From contig SYID01000246.1 in NCBI GenBank assembly GCA_005798925.1, forward strand, positions 1 through 6,032: a stretch of 6,032 nt of DNA. Reading direction: 5' to 3'. The translations under genes were made by a program, and so were the position numbers. The notes beneath the pieces were generated by a model that searched no databases, was not told the origin of the DNA, and saw only the letters and a program-made list of their open reading frames with translations. Shown here in pieces: positions 1 to 6,032 of this stretch. This DNA comes from Verrucomicrobiota bacterium (lineage in GTDB: Bacteria; Verrucomicrobiota; Verrucomicrobiia; Opitutales; UBA953). Position 1 is the stretch's first letter. Each line of letters opens with the position of its first letter.

Positions 1-1008
1 CTGGATTTCGTGGCGGGACTCCTCGACGACTACCTCCCGAACTTCCGCAGCCGCCAGGTGAACATCGGCGGCGACGAGCCCTGGGAGCTCGGCCAAGGCT
101 TCAGCAAGCAGGCCGTCGCCGAACGGGGCAAGCACCGCGTTTATCTGGATCACCTCAAGCCGCTCTGCGCCCTCGGCCGCGAGCGCGGCCGCACCGTGCA
201 GTTCTGGGGCGACATCCTCCTCGAGGACCTCGCGCTCGCGCAGGACGCCCCGGCCGACGCCGTGCCGGTCGTGTGGGGTTACGATGCCGGCCATCCCTTC
301 AAGGAGCAATGCGGACGCCTCCGCGAGCTCGGCCGGAACTACCTCGTCGCCCCGGGCACGAGCGCGTGGCAGAGCTTCACCGGCCGCCTCGACAACGCGC
401 TCACCAATCAGGCCGAAGCCGTCGGCGCCGCCGTGCGCCACGAAGCGCGCGGCATCCTGCTCACCACCTGGGGCGACAACGGTCATCACCAGCCGTGGCC
501 GACCTCCTGGCTGCCGATGGCCGCGGGCCTCGCCCAGGCGTGGGGTTTCGCCGCGAACGCCAAGACCGACTTCGCCGCGGGCTGCGCGATCCTCGGCGGA
601 CTCAGCGACGCCGACGGCCAGGCCGTCGCCGCGGCGCTGCGTCAGCTCGGCACGCTCGACGGCCGGATCGCCAAGGCGAACCGCAACAAGAGCCTCACCT
701 GGGATTTCCTCACCGCCAAGCCCGCCGCCCTCGCGAAGTTCGCCGACGGCGTCACGGCGGCGGAGATCGCCGCCTCGCAGGCGCACCTCGCCGAAGCAGA
801 GACGCTCGTCGCCAAGATCGGCGACGCGACCCTCCGCGCGGAACTCTCGCTCGGCGCCCGCCTCGCCGACGCCGGCCTGCGCCGCGCGGCCGGCCGGCCC
901 GTCTCCGCCGAAGAACAGGCGAAGCTTAAGCAGGAATACGAATCCGTCTGGCTCCGTCGCTCCCGTCCCGGCGGATTAGCCGAAAGCATGGGACTGCTGT
1001 TCGGGTAG
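1..1008 (+). CDS. GH20 beta-N-acetylhexosaminidase-like enzyme, C-terminal part
   Basis: The reading frame is open from base 1 to the TAG at 1006-1008, giving 335 visible residues. The N-terminus lies outside the window, so the GTG at 10 is an internal Val. Seen: the GH20 catalytic signature GGDE at residues 23-26, whose Asp-Glu pair in this family orients the substrate N-acetyl group and acts as general acid. It is followed by EPWELGQG, then FWGD (68-71), VVWGYD and WGDNGHH (157-163), which shape the rest of the barrel active site. The C-terminus is helical and ends in LRRSRPGGLAESMG. This arrangement resembles the hexosaminidase D-like branch of GH20. Predicted role: releasing terminal GlcNAc or GalNAc from glycans. 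The residue before IGGDE is Asn where many GH20 enzymes have His. Location in the cell cannot be judged without the N-terminus. No T-tract terminator follows the stop; the repeat-rich gap begins within 12 bases. Confidence 0.85.
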   Translation: MDFVAGLLDDYLPNFRSRQVNIGGDEPWELGQGFSKQAVAERGKHRVYLDHLKPLCALGRERGRTVQFWGDILLEDLALAQDAPADAVPVVWGYDAGHPFKEQCGRLRELGRNYLVAPGTSAWQSFTGRLDNALTNQAEAVGAAVRHEARGILLTTWGDNGHHQPWPTSWLPMAAGLAQAWGFAANAKTDFAAGCAILGGLSDADGQAVAAALRQLGTLDGRIAKANRNKSLTWDFLTAKPAALAKFADGVTAAEIAASQAHLAEAETLVAKIGDATLRAELSLGARLADAGLRRAAGRPVSAEEQAKLKQEYESVWLRRSRPGGLAESMGLLFG

Positions 1009-1083
1009 GGCGTATGTGAGAGTATAGAGTATAGAGTATCGAGTATCGGAAGAGCGTTCGCCGTAGGGCAAACCAAGGCAGGG

Positions 1084-1099
1084 GCACGATTCGTCGTGC
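1084..1099. repeat. Perfect hairpin with TTCG loop
   Basis: GCACGA (1084-1089) and TCGTGC (1094-1099) are exact reverse complements around a TTCG loop. It sits in the core of the compound repeat, preceded by a G run at 1081-1083. UUCG is an unusually stable RNA tetraloop, although the closing pair here is A-U rather than the optimal C-G. No T-tract follows, so it is not an intrinsic terminator. It is probably a partly decayed member of the REP-like hairpin set in this gap. Confidence 0.55.
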
Positions 1100-1112
1100 A
1101 CTCCGTAGCACA

Positions 1113-1137
1113 GGGCGCGGCGTAGCCCCGCCCCTAC
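1113..1137 (-). repeat. GTAG-headed REP-like palindrome
   Basis: Read on the minus strand this is GTAG (1137-1134), then an imperfect hairpin with 9-base arms: GGGCGGGGC, loop TAC, then GCCGCGCCC, with one mismatched position. A 5' GTAG tetranucleotide directly before an imperfect palindrome is the known architecture of REP elements mobilised by RAYT (REP-associated tyrosine) transposases. No RAYT gene is in the window, so the link to a transposase is inferred. Confidence 0.6.
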
Positions 1138-1140
1138 CCT

Positions 1141-1160
1141 CGGCCGCCCTGCGGCGGCCG
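1141..1160. repeat. Perfect GC-rich hairpin, 8-bp stem
   Basis: CGGCCGCC (1141-1148) and GGCGGCCG (1153-1160) pair perfectly around a CTGC loop. It lies three bases beyond the CTAC end of the REP-like palindrome, inside the compound repeat. The sequence after it (CTGCGTCGAG) has no T run, so it is not a standard intrinsic terminator, although it could stall polymerase or protect the 3' end of the GH20 message. Confidence 0.5.
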
Positions 1161-1283
1161 CTGCGTCGAGACATGCACTCCCCAGATACTCGATACTCCA
1201 TACTCGATACTCTCATATTTACCCTAAACCAATCCAGTTGCCTCCATCCGGCGCCGAAGGCATCGTGAGCCTACCCCGCCCCC

Positions 1284-2867
1284 GTGGATAAATCGCGCCT
1301 GCTCATCCCCTTCCTTTGCGCCGCGGCCGCGGTCGCGCAGCCTTTGCCGCCGCTGATCGTCCCGAAGCCGCCGGTCGTGAACGTGGCGCCCGACGCCCTC
1401 TTCGGCGGCGTCGTCCCGAAGCTCGAGCTGACCATCTCCCAGGAGAACATCGATAAGCTCGCCAAGAACCCGCGCGACTACGTGACGCTGACGATCAAGG
1501 AAGCCGGCGGCGTGACGCTCGAGAAGTGCTCGGTGAAGCTCAAGGGCTCGGCGGGCAGCTTCCGGCAGATCACCGAAGACCGCCCGGGCTTCTCGCTCCG
1601 CACCGCGAAGTCCAAGAAGAGCCAGGAGTTCCGGGGGCTCTCCAAGTTCCAGCTCAACAACTGCGCGCAGGACGGCACGATGCTGCTCGAGATGGTCGCC
1701 GGCGAGATGGCCCGCCGCGCCGGCGTGCCGGCCTCCCGCTGCACGCACGCCTTCGTGGTCCTCAACGGCAAGCCGCTCGGGACCTACGTGCTCAAGGAAG
1801 GCTTCAACACCGAGTTCCTTTCCTACTTCTTCAAGGACACCAAGGGCCACCTTTACGACGGCGGGTTCGTCAACGAGATCGACGGGCCGATCGAGGTCGA
1901 CCAAGGCGACCCCGACGAGAAGGTCCGCCTTACGGAACTGATCGGCGCCACGAAAGAACCGTCGCCCGCGCTCCGCCTCCGGCGGATGGAGCGCATCCTG
2001 GACGTCGACGCCTACTTCCGTCACCTCGCCCTCGAGCAGATCCTCTGCCATTGGGACGGGTATTCCTTCAACCGTAACAATTACCGGTTCTACGAGGACC
2101 CCGCTTCCGGCAAGTTCCACTTCATCCTCCACGGCATGGACCAGGTCTTCGGCGACGACCGCTGGTATGTGTTCCGTCAGCCCGGCGCGCTGGTGCCCAA
2201 CGCCCTGCTCGGCGATCGCGCGATGCGCGAACGCTACCGGACGCAGTTCTTCGCCGTCTACGAGAGGAACTTCCGGACGGTCGACTGGCCGAAGCGCATC
2301 CTGGAACTGGCCGCCAACACGAAGGCCCGGCTCACCCCTATCGACGCCGAGGAGGCCAAGCGCTTCGAGCAGCGCGGCCGAGACGCGGCCGAACGCGTGA
2401 AGCAACGCCTCGCCGCCGTGCGTACGCAACTGGAGGACGCGACGCAGCTGCGCTCGCTCGGCGGCCGGGCCAACCTCGGCAAATACGCCTGGGAACGGAA
2501 CGCCGACGAGAAGGAGGCGGACGAACAGGACATGGACGGACGCGGATGCTTCCACGTGAAGGCCGGCCCGAAGAAAGGCGGGGACTTCCGCCTGCCGTTC
2601 GCGACCGGTCCCGGACGCTATCGTCTGACCGGTCAGGTCAAGACCGCCGGCGTCGTCGCGGGCCGCGAGGAGCGCGAGAGAGGCCTGTGCTTCCGGCTCT
2701 CCGGCCAGACCGGCGTCCCCGCCCTCACGGGCACGAACGGCTGGCGCACGGTCTCCGTCGAGTTCTCCGTCGCCGAAACGGACCCGGTGCTCGTGCTCGA
2801 ACTGCGCGCCGAGGCGGGCGAGGCCTGGTTCGACCGCGGGTCGCTCACCCTCACGCGCATCAACTGA
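1284..2867 (+). CDS. CotH kinase family protein with signal peptide and C-terminal beta domain
   Basis: A 527-residue protein starting at GTG 1284; an in-frame TGA at 1266 rules out a longer form, and no Shine-Dalgarno is visible. Residues 1-19 look like a type I signal peptide (KSR, a hydrophobic core, then AVA-Q near 18-19); the Cys at 12 does not fit a lipobox. CotH family features follow: GLSKFQLNN (118-126), NGKPLGTYVLKEGFN (161-175), GHLYDGGF (188-195), HWDGYSFNRNNYRFY (256-270), and ILHGMDQVFG (281-290), where Asp286 is in the place of the metal-binding Asp of the kinase fold. B. subtilis CotH phosphorylates spore-coat proteins; the substrate here is unknown. Residues 350-390 are charged and helical. 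About 418-527 form a beta-rich segment resembling a carbohydrate-binding-type jelly roll (inference). It is first gene of the operon, 1 nt ahead of the VTC gene. Family assignment is firm; kinase activity is unproven. Confidence 0.88.
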   Translation: MDKSRLLIPFLCAAAAVAQPLPPLIVPKPPVVNVAPDALFGGVVPKLELTISQENIDKLAKNPRDYVTLTIKEAGGVTLEKCSVKLKGSAGSFRQITEDRPGFSLRTAKSKKSQEFRGLSKFQLNNCAQDGTMLLEMVAGEMARRAGVPASRCTHAFVVLNGKPLGTYVLKEGFNTEFLSYFFKDTKGHLYDGGFVNEIDGPIEVDQGDPDEKVRLTELIGATKEPSPALRLRRMERILDVDAYFRHLALEQILCHWDGYSFNRNNYRFYEDPASGKFHFILHGMDQVFGDDRWYVFRQPGALVPNALLGDRAMRERYRTQFFAVYERNFRTVDWPKRILELAANTKARLTPIDAEEAKRFEQRGRDAAERVKQRLAAVRTQLEDATQLRSLGGRANLGKYAWERNADEKEADEQDMDGRGCFHVKAGPKKGGDFRLPFATGPGRYRLTGQVKTAGVVAGREERERGLCFRLSGQTGVPALTGTNGWRTVSVEFSVAETDPVLVLELRAEAGEAWFDRGSLTLTRIN

Positions 2868-2868
2868 C

Positions 2869-3606
2869 ATGGAGATCGCCGCGCGCTTCGAGCATAAGTT
2901 CCTGATCGACGACGTGCGCCGGTCGGAGCTCCTCGCGCGTTTCGCCGACCGGCTCCTCCCCGATACGGCCGGCAGCGCCGACGGACGCTATCCGGTGGTG
3001 AGCCTCTACTGCGACACCCCCGACCGGCGCTGCCACTGGGAAGCCTGGCGGGGCGTGCCCTCGCGCCGCAAGCTGCGTGTGCGCGTCTACGGCACCCGCG
3101 ACGGCCGCATCCCGGCGACGACCTTCGTCGAAGTGAAGCAGCGCGACGGGCGCGAAGGGGCCAAGCGGCGCGTGCGCCTGCCGCTCGCCGACGCTTGCGC
3201 GCTCGTCCGTGGCGCGGTCCTGACGAGCCCGGACCCGGCCGACGAACGCATCCTCGCCGAAGTCCGTCGGCTGATCGCGGAGGACGGCTTTGCGCCGGCC
3301 TGCGTGATCCGCTATGACCGGAGCGCCTACCTTTACCGCGACGAAAAGGGCGCAATACGGCTCCGCGTGACCTTCGACCAGGACATCCGCGCGCGCTTCG
3401 ACCGGCTGAGCCCGGCGGTCGAAGACGATGGGTGCGACCTCGCGGCGCTCCCCCGCGGCCTGGCGGTCATGGAGGTCAAGGGGTCGGCTTCCGTGCCGTA
3501 TGCGCTGGCCGCCTACCTGGGGGCGGCCGGACTCCACCCTCGACCCTTCAGCAAATATTCCGCCAGTATCGGCCTGCTGGCCGAGACCCCTGCCCGCCTT
3601 TCCTGA
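2869..3606 (+). CDS. VTC domain (polyphosphate polymerase-like) protein
   Basis: A 245-residue soluble protein with no signal peptide or membrane segment, so predicted cytosolic. The ATG at 2869 follows the CotH stop by one base, and no Shine-Dalgarno is visible. Triphosphate-tunnel hallmarks run in order: RFEHK (6-10), SLYCDT (45-50), RRKLRVRVYG (66-75), FVEVK (86-90), Lys99 and Arg100-101, RYDRSAY (148-154), IRLRVTFDQD (163-172), MEVKG (201-205), and PFSKYS (226-231). The alternating Arg/Lys and Glu residues match those that line the phosphate- and metal-binding tunnel of the yeast Vtc4 catalytic domain, which makes polyphosphate from ATP. All tunnel motifs appear present, so catalytic competence is plausible. 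The product could be polyphosphate or another phosphoryl transfer to a partner; the sequence does not decide. It lies between the CotH and DUF4956 genes, an arrangement seen in other bacteria. Confidence 0.88.
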   Translation: MEIAARFEHKFLIDDVRRSELLARFADRLLPDTAGSADGRYPVVSLYCDTPDRRCHWEAWRGVPSRRKLRVRVYGTRDGRIPATTFVEVKQRDGREGAKRRVRLPLADACALVRGAVLTSPDPADERILAEVRRLIAEDGFAPACVIRYDRSAYLYRDEKGAIRLRVTFDQDIRARFDRLSPAVEDDGCDLAALPRGLAVMEVKGSASVPYALAAYLGAAGLHPRPFSKYSASIGLLAETPARLS

Positions 3607-3607
3607 G

Positions 3608-4354
3608 ATGAACCTGCCCTTACCCGCCTGCTTCGCCGCGACCCCCGCGCCCGAGGCCGACCTCTTCACCCAGCTCCTGTCCGCTCCGCCGTCCACGCCG
3701 CCCGCCGCAGGCGAGATCCTGTTCGCGATCGTCCTCAGTTTCCTGCTCAACGCGCTCGTCGCCTGGACGTACAAGCGCACGTACCGCGGCACACGCTATT
3801 CGCAGGACTACGTGCACACCCTGCTCATCCTCGGCACGGTCGTCACGCTCGTCATCCTCGTCGTCATGGGCAACCTCGCCACCGCCTTCGGCATGTTCGC
3901 GGCCTTCTCGATCATCCGCTTCCGACGCAACGTCGGCCAGTCGCGCGACATCGGCTTCATCTTCCTCGCCATGGCGACCGGTCTCGCCGTCGGCGCGCGC
4001 CAATACCTGCTGGCGGGCGTCACCGTCCCGCTCGTGTGCGCCTTCGTGTTCCTGCTCGCGCGGGCGAACCTCTTCTCCTCCTTGAAAGGTTCGCACCTCC
4101 TGCGCGTGCGCGTGGCCACCGACGTCGACGCCGACCAGGCCTTCGCCGCCGCCTTCGCCCGGCACCTCTCCCATCATGCGCTGCGGTCCGTCGAGACGGT
4201 GCAGGCGGGGCTCATGACCGAACTCGCCTACGAAGTGACGCTCAAGGACGCGGCCGCCGCCGGCGAATTCGTCCGGGCGATCCAGGCCGCCAACGGCAAC
4301 AATCGGGTCGTTCTGACGTGCGTCAGCGAGCAGGCCGTCGTCGAGGCGGAGTGA
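3608..4354 (+). CDS. DUF4956 family integral membrane protein
   Basis: A 248-residue protein. ATG 3608 is chosen because the VTC gene stops one base earlier; the frame is open further upstream, but that part only overlaps the VTC gene. Hydrophobic segments lie at about 36-54, 70-88, 91-103, 115-131 and 133-151, suggesting four or five membrane passes. The DUF4956 core is clear: FGMFAAFSIIRFRRNVGQSRDIGFIFLAMATGLAVGA (94-130), with an Arg-rich cytosolic-type loop between membrane segments. Residues 165-248 are soluble with alternating strands and helices (LRVRVATDV, then AFAAAFARHL, ELAYEVTL, and VVLTCV), reminiscent of the ACT-like tail of MgtC proteins; that comparison is inference. The molecular function is unknown. 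Position at the end of the CotH-VTC operon suggests it anchors or regulates the VTC partner, or passes a product or signal across the membrane. Confidence 0.87.
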   Translation: MNLPLPACFAATPAPEADLFTQLLSAPPSTPPAAGEILFAIVLSFLLNALVAWTYKRTYRGTRYSQDYVHTLLILGTVVTLVILVVMGNLATAFGMFAAFSIIRFRRNVGQSRDIGFIFLAMATGLAVGARQYLLAGVTVPLVCAFVFLLARANLFSSLKGSHLLRVRVATDVDADQAFAAAFARHLSHHALRSVETVQAGLMTELAYEVTLKDAAAAGEFVRAIQAANGNNRVVLTCVSEQAVVEAE

Positions 4355-4355
4355 G

Positions 4356-4384
4356 GTAGGCGGAGTCCGCGAGTATGGAGTATC
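4356..4384 (+). repeat. GTAG mini-hairpin followed by two GAGTATN heptamers
   Basis: GTAG (4356-4359) directly precedes a perfect 5-bp hairpin, GCGGA (4360-4364), one-base loop G, TCCGC (4366-4370). This is followed at once by GAGTATG (4371-4377) and GAGTATC (4378-4384). The heptamers are the same unit as the inverted arrays at 1020-1047 and 1185-1212, here in only one orientation and two copies. It starts two bases past the stop of the DUF4956 gene. Confidence 0.6.
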
Positions 4385-4401
4385 GGGGGAGTGTTACCTG
4401 A

Positions 4402-4468
4402 GTAGGGACGCGATGACATCGCGTCCGCCCCCTAGACTCGAACGGATGCGATGTCATCGCATCCCTAC
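4402..4468. repeat. Head-to-head pair of GTAG-headed palindromes (BIME-like)
   Basis: The first unit is GTAG (4402-4405) plus a perfect 10-bp hairpin: GGACGCGATG (4406-4415), A, CATCGCGTCC (4417-4426). The second unit is its inverted copy: GGATGCGATG (4444-4453), T, CATCGCATCC (4455-4464), then CTAC (4465-4468). A 17-base spacer separates them. Compared as inverted 25-mers the units differ at two positions, and the two differences compensate so that each hairpin stays perfect. This matches the paired REP (BIME) arrangement known from enterobacteria and pseudomonads. It lies between convergent genes, a usual site for such elements. Confidence 0.75.
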
Positions 4469-4478
4469 CCAAACAAGA

Positions 4479-4503
4479 AGGGCGCCTGACGGCGCCCTCT
4501 TTT
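4479..4503. terminator. Bidirectional intrinsic terminator
   Basis: AGGGCGCC (4479-4486) and GGCGCCCT (4491-4498) form a perfect 8-bp stem around TGAC. On the plus strand it is followed by CTTTT (4499-4503), ending the CotH-VTC-DUF4956 transcript about 125 bases past its last stop. On the minus strand the same stem is followed by TTCTTGTTTG, so it can also end the sdh transcript, about 65 bases past the sdhB stop. Confidence 0.8.
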
Positions 4504-4506
4504 ACT

Positions 4507-4538
4507 TCCCCTTGTCACCGTGTCCCCTTGCCCGCGTG
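4507..4538. repeat. Two-copy 16-bp tandem repeat
   Basis: TCCCCTTGTCACCGTG (4507-4522) is followed directly by TCCCCTTGCCCGCGTG (4523-4538), 13 of 16 positions identical. It lies in the 3' region of the sdh transcript, between sdhB and the terminator. No function is evident; it may be a remnant of a simple repeat array. Confidence 0.5.
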
Positions 4539-4543
4539 ACCCT

Positions 4544-4562
4544 CGCGGCGCGCAGCGCCGCG
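4544..4562. repeat. Perfect 8-bp hairpin just after sdhB
   Basis: CGCGGCGC (4544-4551) and GCGCCGCG (4555-4562) pair perfectly around GCA. On the minus strand it begins two bases after the sdhB stop. No T run follows, so it is more likely a 3'-end stabilising structure than a terminator; the T-tract terminator lies further on at 4479-4503. Confidence 0.45.
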
Positions 4563-4563
4563 C

Positions 4564-5373
4564 TCAGTCTCCTCCCTTGGAAGGCTTGCCGGGGGAGGAG
4601 AAGAACGCCTTCACGCGGGCGCGGAGGTAGTCGCGGTTGAGCTTGGCGATGACGTCGAGCGTGATGCTCTTGGGGCAGTGCGCCTGGCACTCGCCATAGT
4701 TGGTGCAGTTGCCGAAGCCGGCCTCGTCCATCGTCTTCACCATGGCGAGGGTGCGGCGGTCGCGCTCGGCCTGGCCTTGGGGCAGGATGTTGAGGTGGTT
4801 GATCTTGGCGCCGACGAAGAGCATCGCGGAGCCGTTCTTGCAGGAAGCCACGCAGGCGCCGCAGCCGATGCATTCCGCGGCGTCCATGGCCTCGTCGGCG
4901 ACGGGCTTGGGCACCGGGATGTTGTTGGCCTCGGGGGCCGAGCCCGTGCGGACGGTGATGAAGCCGCCGGCCTGGATCACCTTGTCGAAGGCGGAACGGT
5001 CGACCGCGAGGTCCTTGACGACCGGGAAGGCGCGGGCGCGCCACGGCTCGACGGTGATCGTCTCGCCGTCGCGGAAGTTGCGCATGTGGAGCTGGCAGGT
5101 CGTCACGCCCGGGATGGGGCCGTGCGGCATGCCGTTGATCGTCATCGAGCACATGCCGCAGATGCCTTCGCGGCAGTCGTGGTCGAAGGCGAAGGTGTCC
5201 TTGCCCTGCCTGATGAGCTGCTCGTTGAGCATGTCCATCATCTCGAGGAACGAGGCCGAGGTCGGCACGGCCGCGAGGGCATGCTCCTCGAAGGCGCCGG
5301 GCTGGCCGCGGCGCTGGCGCCAGACGCGCAGCTTGAGCGCGAGGGTGGTTTCTTTTCCGTTGTCCTGGACCAT
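4564..5373 (-). CDS. sdhB: Succinate dehydrogenase/fumarate reductase iron-sulfur subunit
   Basis: A complete 269-residue protein. The ATG at 5373 is preferred because it follows the sdhA stop by 5 bases; an in-frame upstream ATG at 5466 would add a 31-residue Arg/Pro-rich leader lying inside sdhA. The protein carries electrons from the SdhA flavin to the membrane quinone site through three clusters. [2Fe-2S]: CREGICGMC (67-75) plus Cys93. [4Fe-4S]: Cys168, 171, 174 and 233. [3Fe-4S]: Cys178, 223 and 229. This spacing follows the E. coli SdhB pattern and all eleven expected cysteines are present. The Cys-rich C-terminal half ends in a short basic tail (FFSSPGKPSKGGD). Length and style (HDCREGICGMCSMTINGMPHGP) fit the sdhCAB-type complexes with a single cytochrome b subunit, as in Bacillus and Bacteroidetes. 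It is the last gene of the operon. No clear Shine-Dalgarno is seen, so coupling to sdhA is likely. Confidence 0.97.
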   Translation of the reverse strand: MVQDNGKETTLALKLRVWRQRRGQPGAFEEHALAAVPTSASFLEMMDMLNEQLIRQGKDTFAFDHDCREGICGMCSMTINGMPHGPIPGVTTCQLHMRNFRDGETITVEPWRARAFPVVKDLAVDRSAFDKVIQAGGFITVRTGSAPEANNIPVPKPVADEAMDAAECIGCGACVASCKNGSAMLFVGAKINHLNILPQGQAERDRRTLAMVKTMDEAGFGNCTNYGECQAHCPKSITLDVIAKLNRDYLRARVKAFFSSPGKPSKGGD

Positions 5374-5378
5374 GGTGG

Positions 5379-6032
<654 letters not shown>

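Larger units (their letters stand above)
1013..1219. repeat. Compound repeat: inverted 7-bp arrays enclosing hairpin cluster
   Basis: This element fills most of the 275-bp gap between the GH20 gene and the CotH gene. The left array, 1020-1047, is four tandem heptamers GAGTATA, GAGTATA, GAGTATC, GAGTATC. The right array, 1185-1212, is four heptamers in the opposite orientation; read on the minus strand they are GAGTATC, GAGTATG, GAGTATC, GAGTATC. The outer edges also mirror each other (TATGTGA at left, TCATA at right). The two arrays could pair into a long stem around a 137-bp core that holds several shorter hairpins. No ORF with recognisable content spans it. It resembles a small non-autonomous, MITE-like or REP-cluster element, but no target-site duplication is obvious, so mobility is an inference only. 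Confidence 0.7.

Noticed and set aside
1013..1219. CRISPR array
   Set aside because: The repeats are 7 bp and directly adjacent with no spacers, and the arrays are inverted; this is not CRISPR organisation.
1220..1283. Sigma-70 promoter for the CotH operon
   Set aside because: No -35/-10 pair with acceptable spacing could be identified; a promoter is expected here but cannot be placed.
1224..2870. 548-residue minus-strand open frame opposite the CotH gene
   Set aside because: Its translation is low-complexity (rich in Val, Glu, Ala, Leu, Arg) with no recognisable motif; it is explained by high GC content at third positions of the real plus-strand gene.
3428..3607. Upstream extension of the DUF4956 frame by 60 residues
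   Set aside because: The extension overlaps the end of the VTC gene and is Arg/Pro/Ser-rich; ATG 3608 gives the expected domain and operon spacing.
2860..3792. 310-residue minus-strand open frame across the VTC and DUF4956 genes
   Set aside because: It overlaps two confidently identified genes along their length and shows no family motif.

Overview
The window is GC-rich (clearly above 60% by eye) and bacterial. Gene content, SdhA/SdhB style and the GTAG-headed palindromes between genes suggest a verrucomicrobium, possibly in or near Opitutaceae. That placement is an inference from general resemblance, not a measured match.

Layout, left to right. (1) Positions 1-1008, plus strand: the C-terminal part of a GH20 beta-N-acetylhexosaminidase-like enzyme whose N-terminus lies outside the window. 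(2) Positions 1009-1283: a 275-bp gap dominated by repeats. Two inverted arrays of a 7-bp unit (GAGTATN, four copies each) enclose a core of short GC-rich hairpins, including one GTAG-headed REP-like palindrome. (3) Positions 1284-4354, plus strand: a tight three-gene operon with 1-nt gaps. It encodes an exported CotH-kinase-family protein with a C-terminal beta-rich domain, a VTC-domain (polyphosphate-polymerase-like triphosphate-tunnel) protein, and a DUF4956 membrane protein with a cytosolic-type C-terminal domain. (4) Positions 4355-4563: a convergent gap with a GTAG mini-hairpin, two more 7-bp units, a head-to-head pair of GTAG-headed palindromes, a bidirectional intrinsic terminator, and a small tandem repeat. 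(5) Positions 6032 down to 4564, minus strand: the C-terminal part of sdhA followed 5 nt later by a complete sdhB, the end of a succinate dehydrogenase/fumarate reductase operon of the sdhCAB type.

The most interesting functional unit is the CotH-VTC-DUF4956 operon. Its three products are an exported kinase-fold protein, a tunnel-enzyme-fold protein predicted to be cytosolic, and an integral membrane protein. The 1-nt spacings argue for co-expression. A membrane-linked phosphoryl-polymer or phosphorylation system is a reasonable hypothesis, but no function can be proven from sequence alone. The sdh genes are ordinary housekeeping genes. The intergenic repeats are the second interesting element: both gaps combine the same 7-bp unit with GTAG-headed hairpins of different stem sequence.
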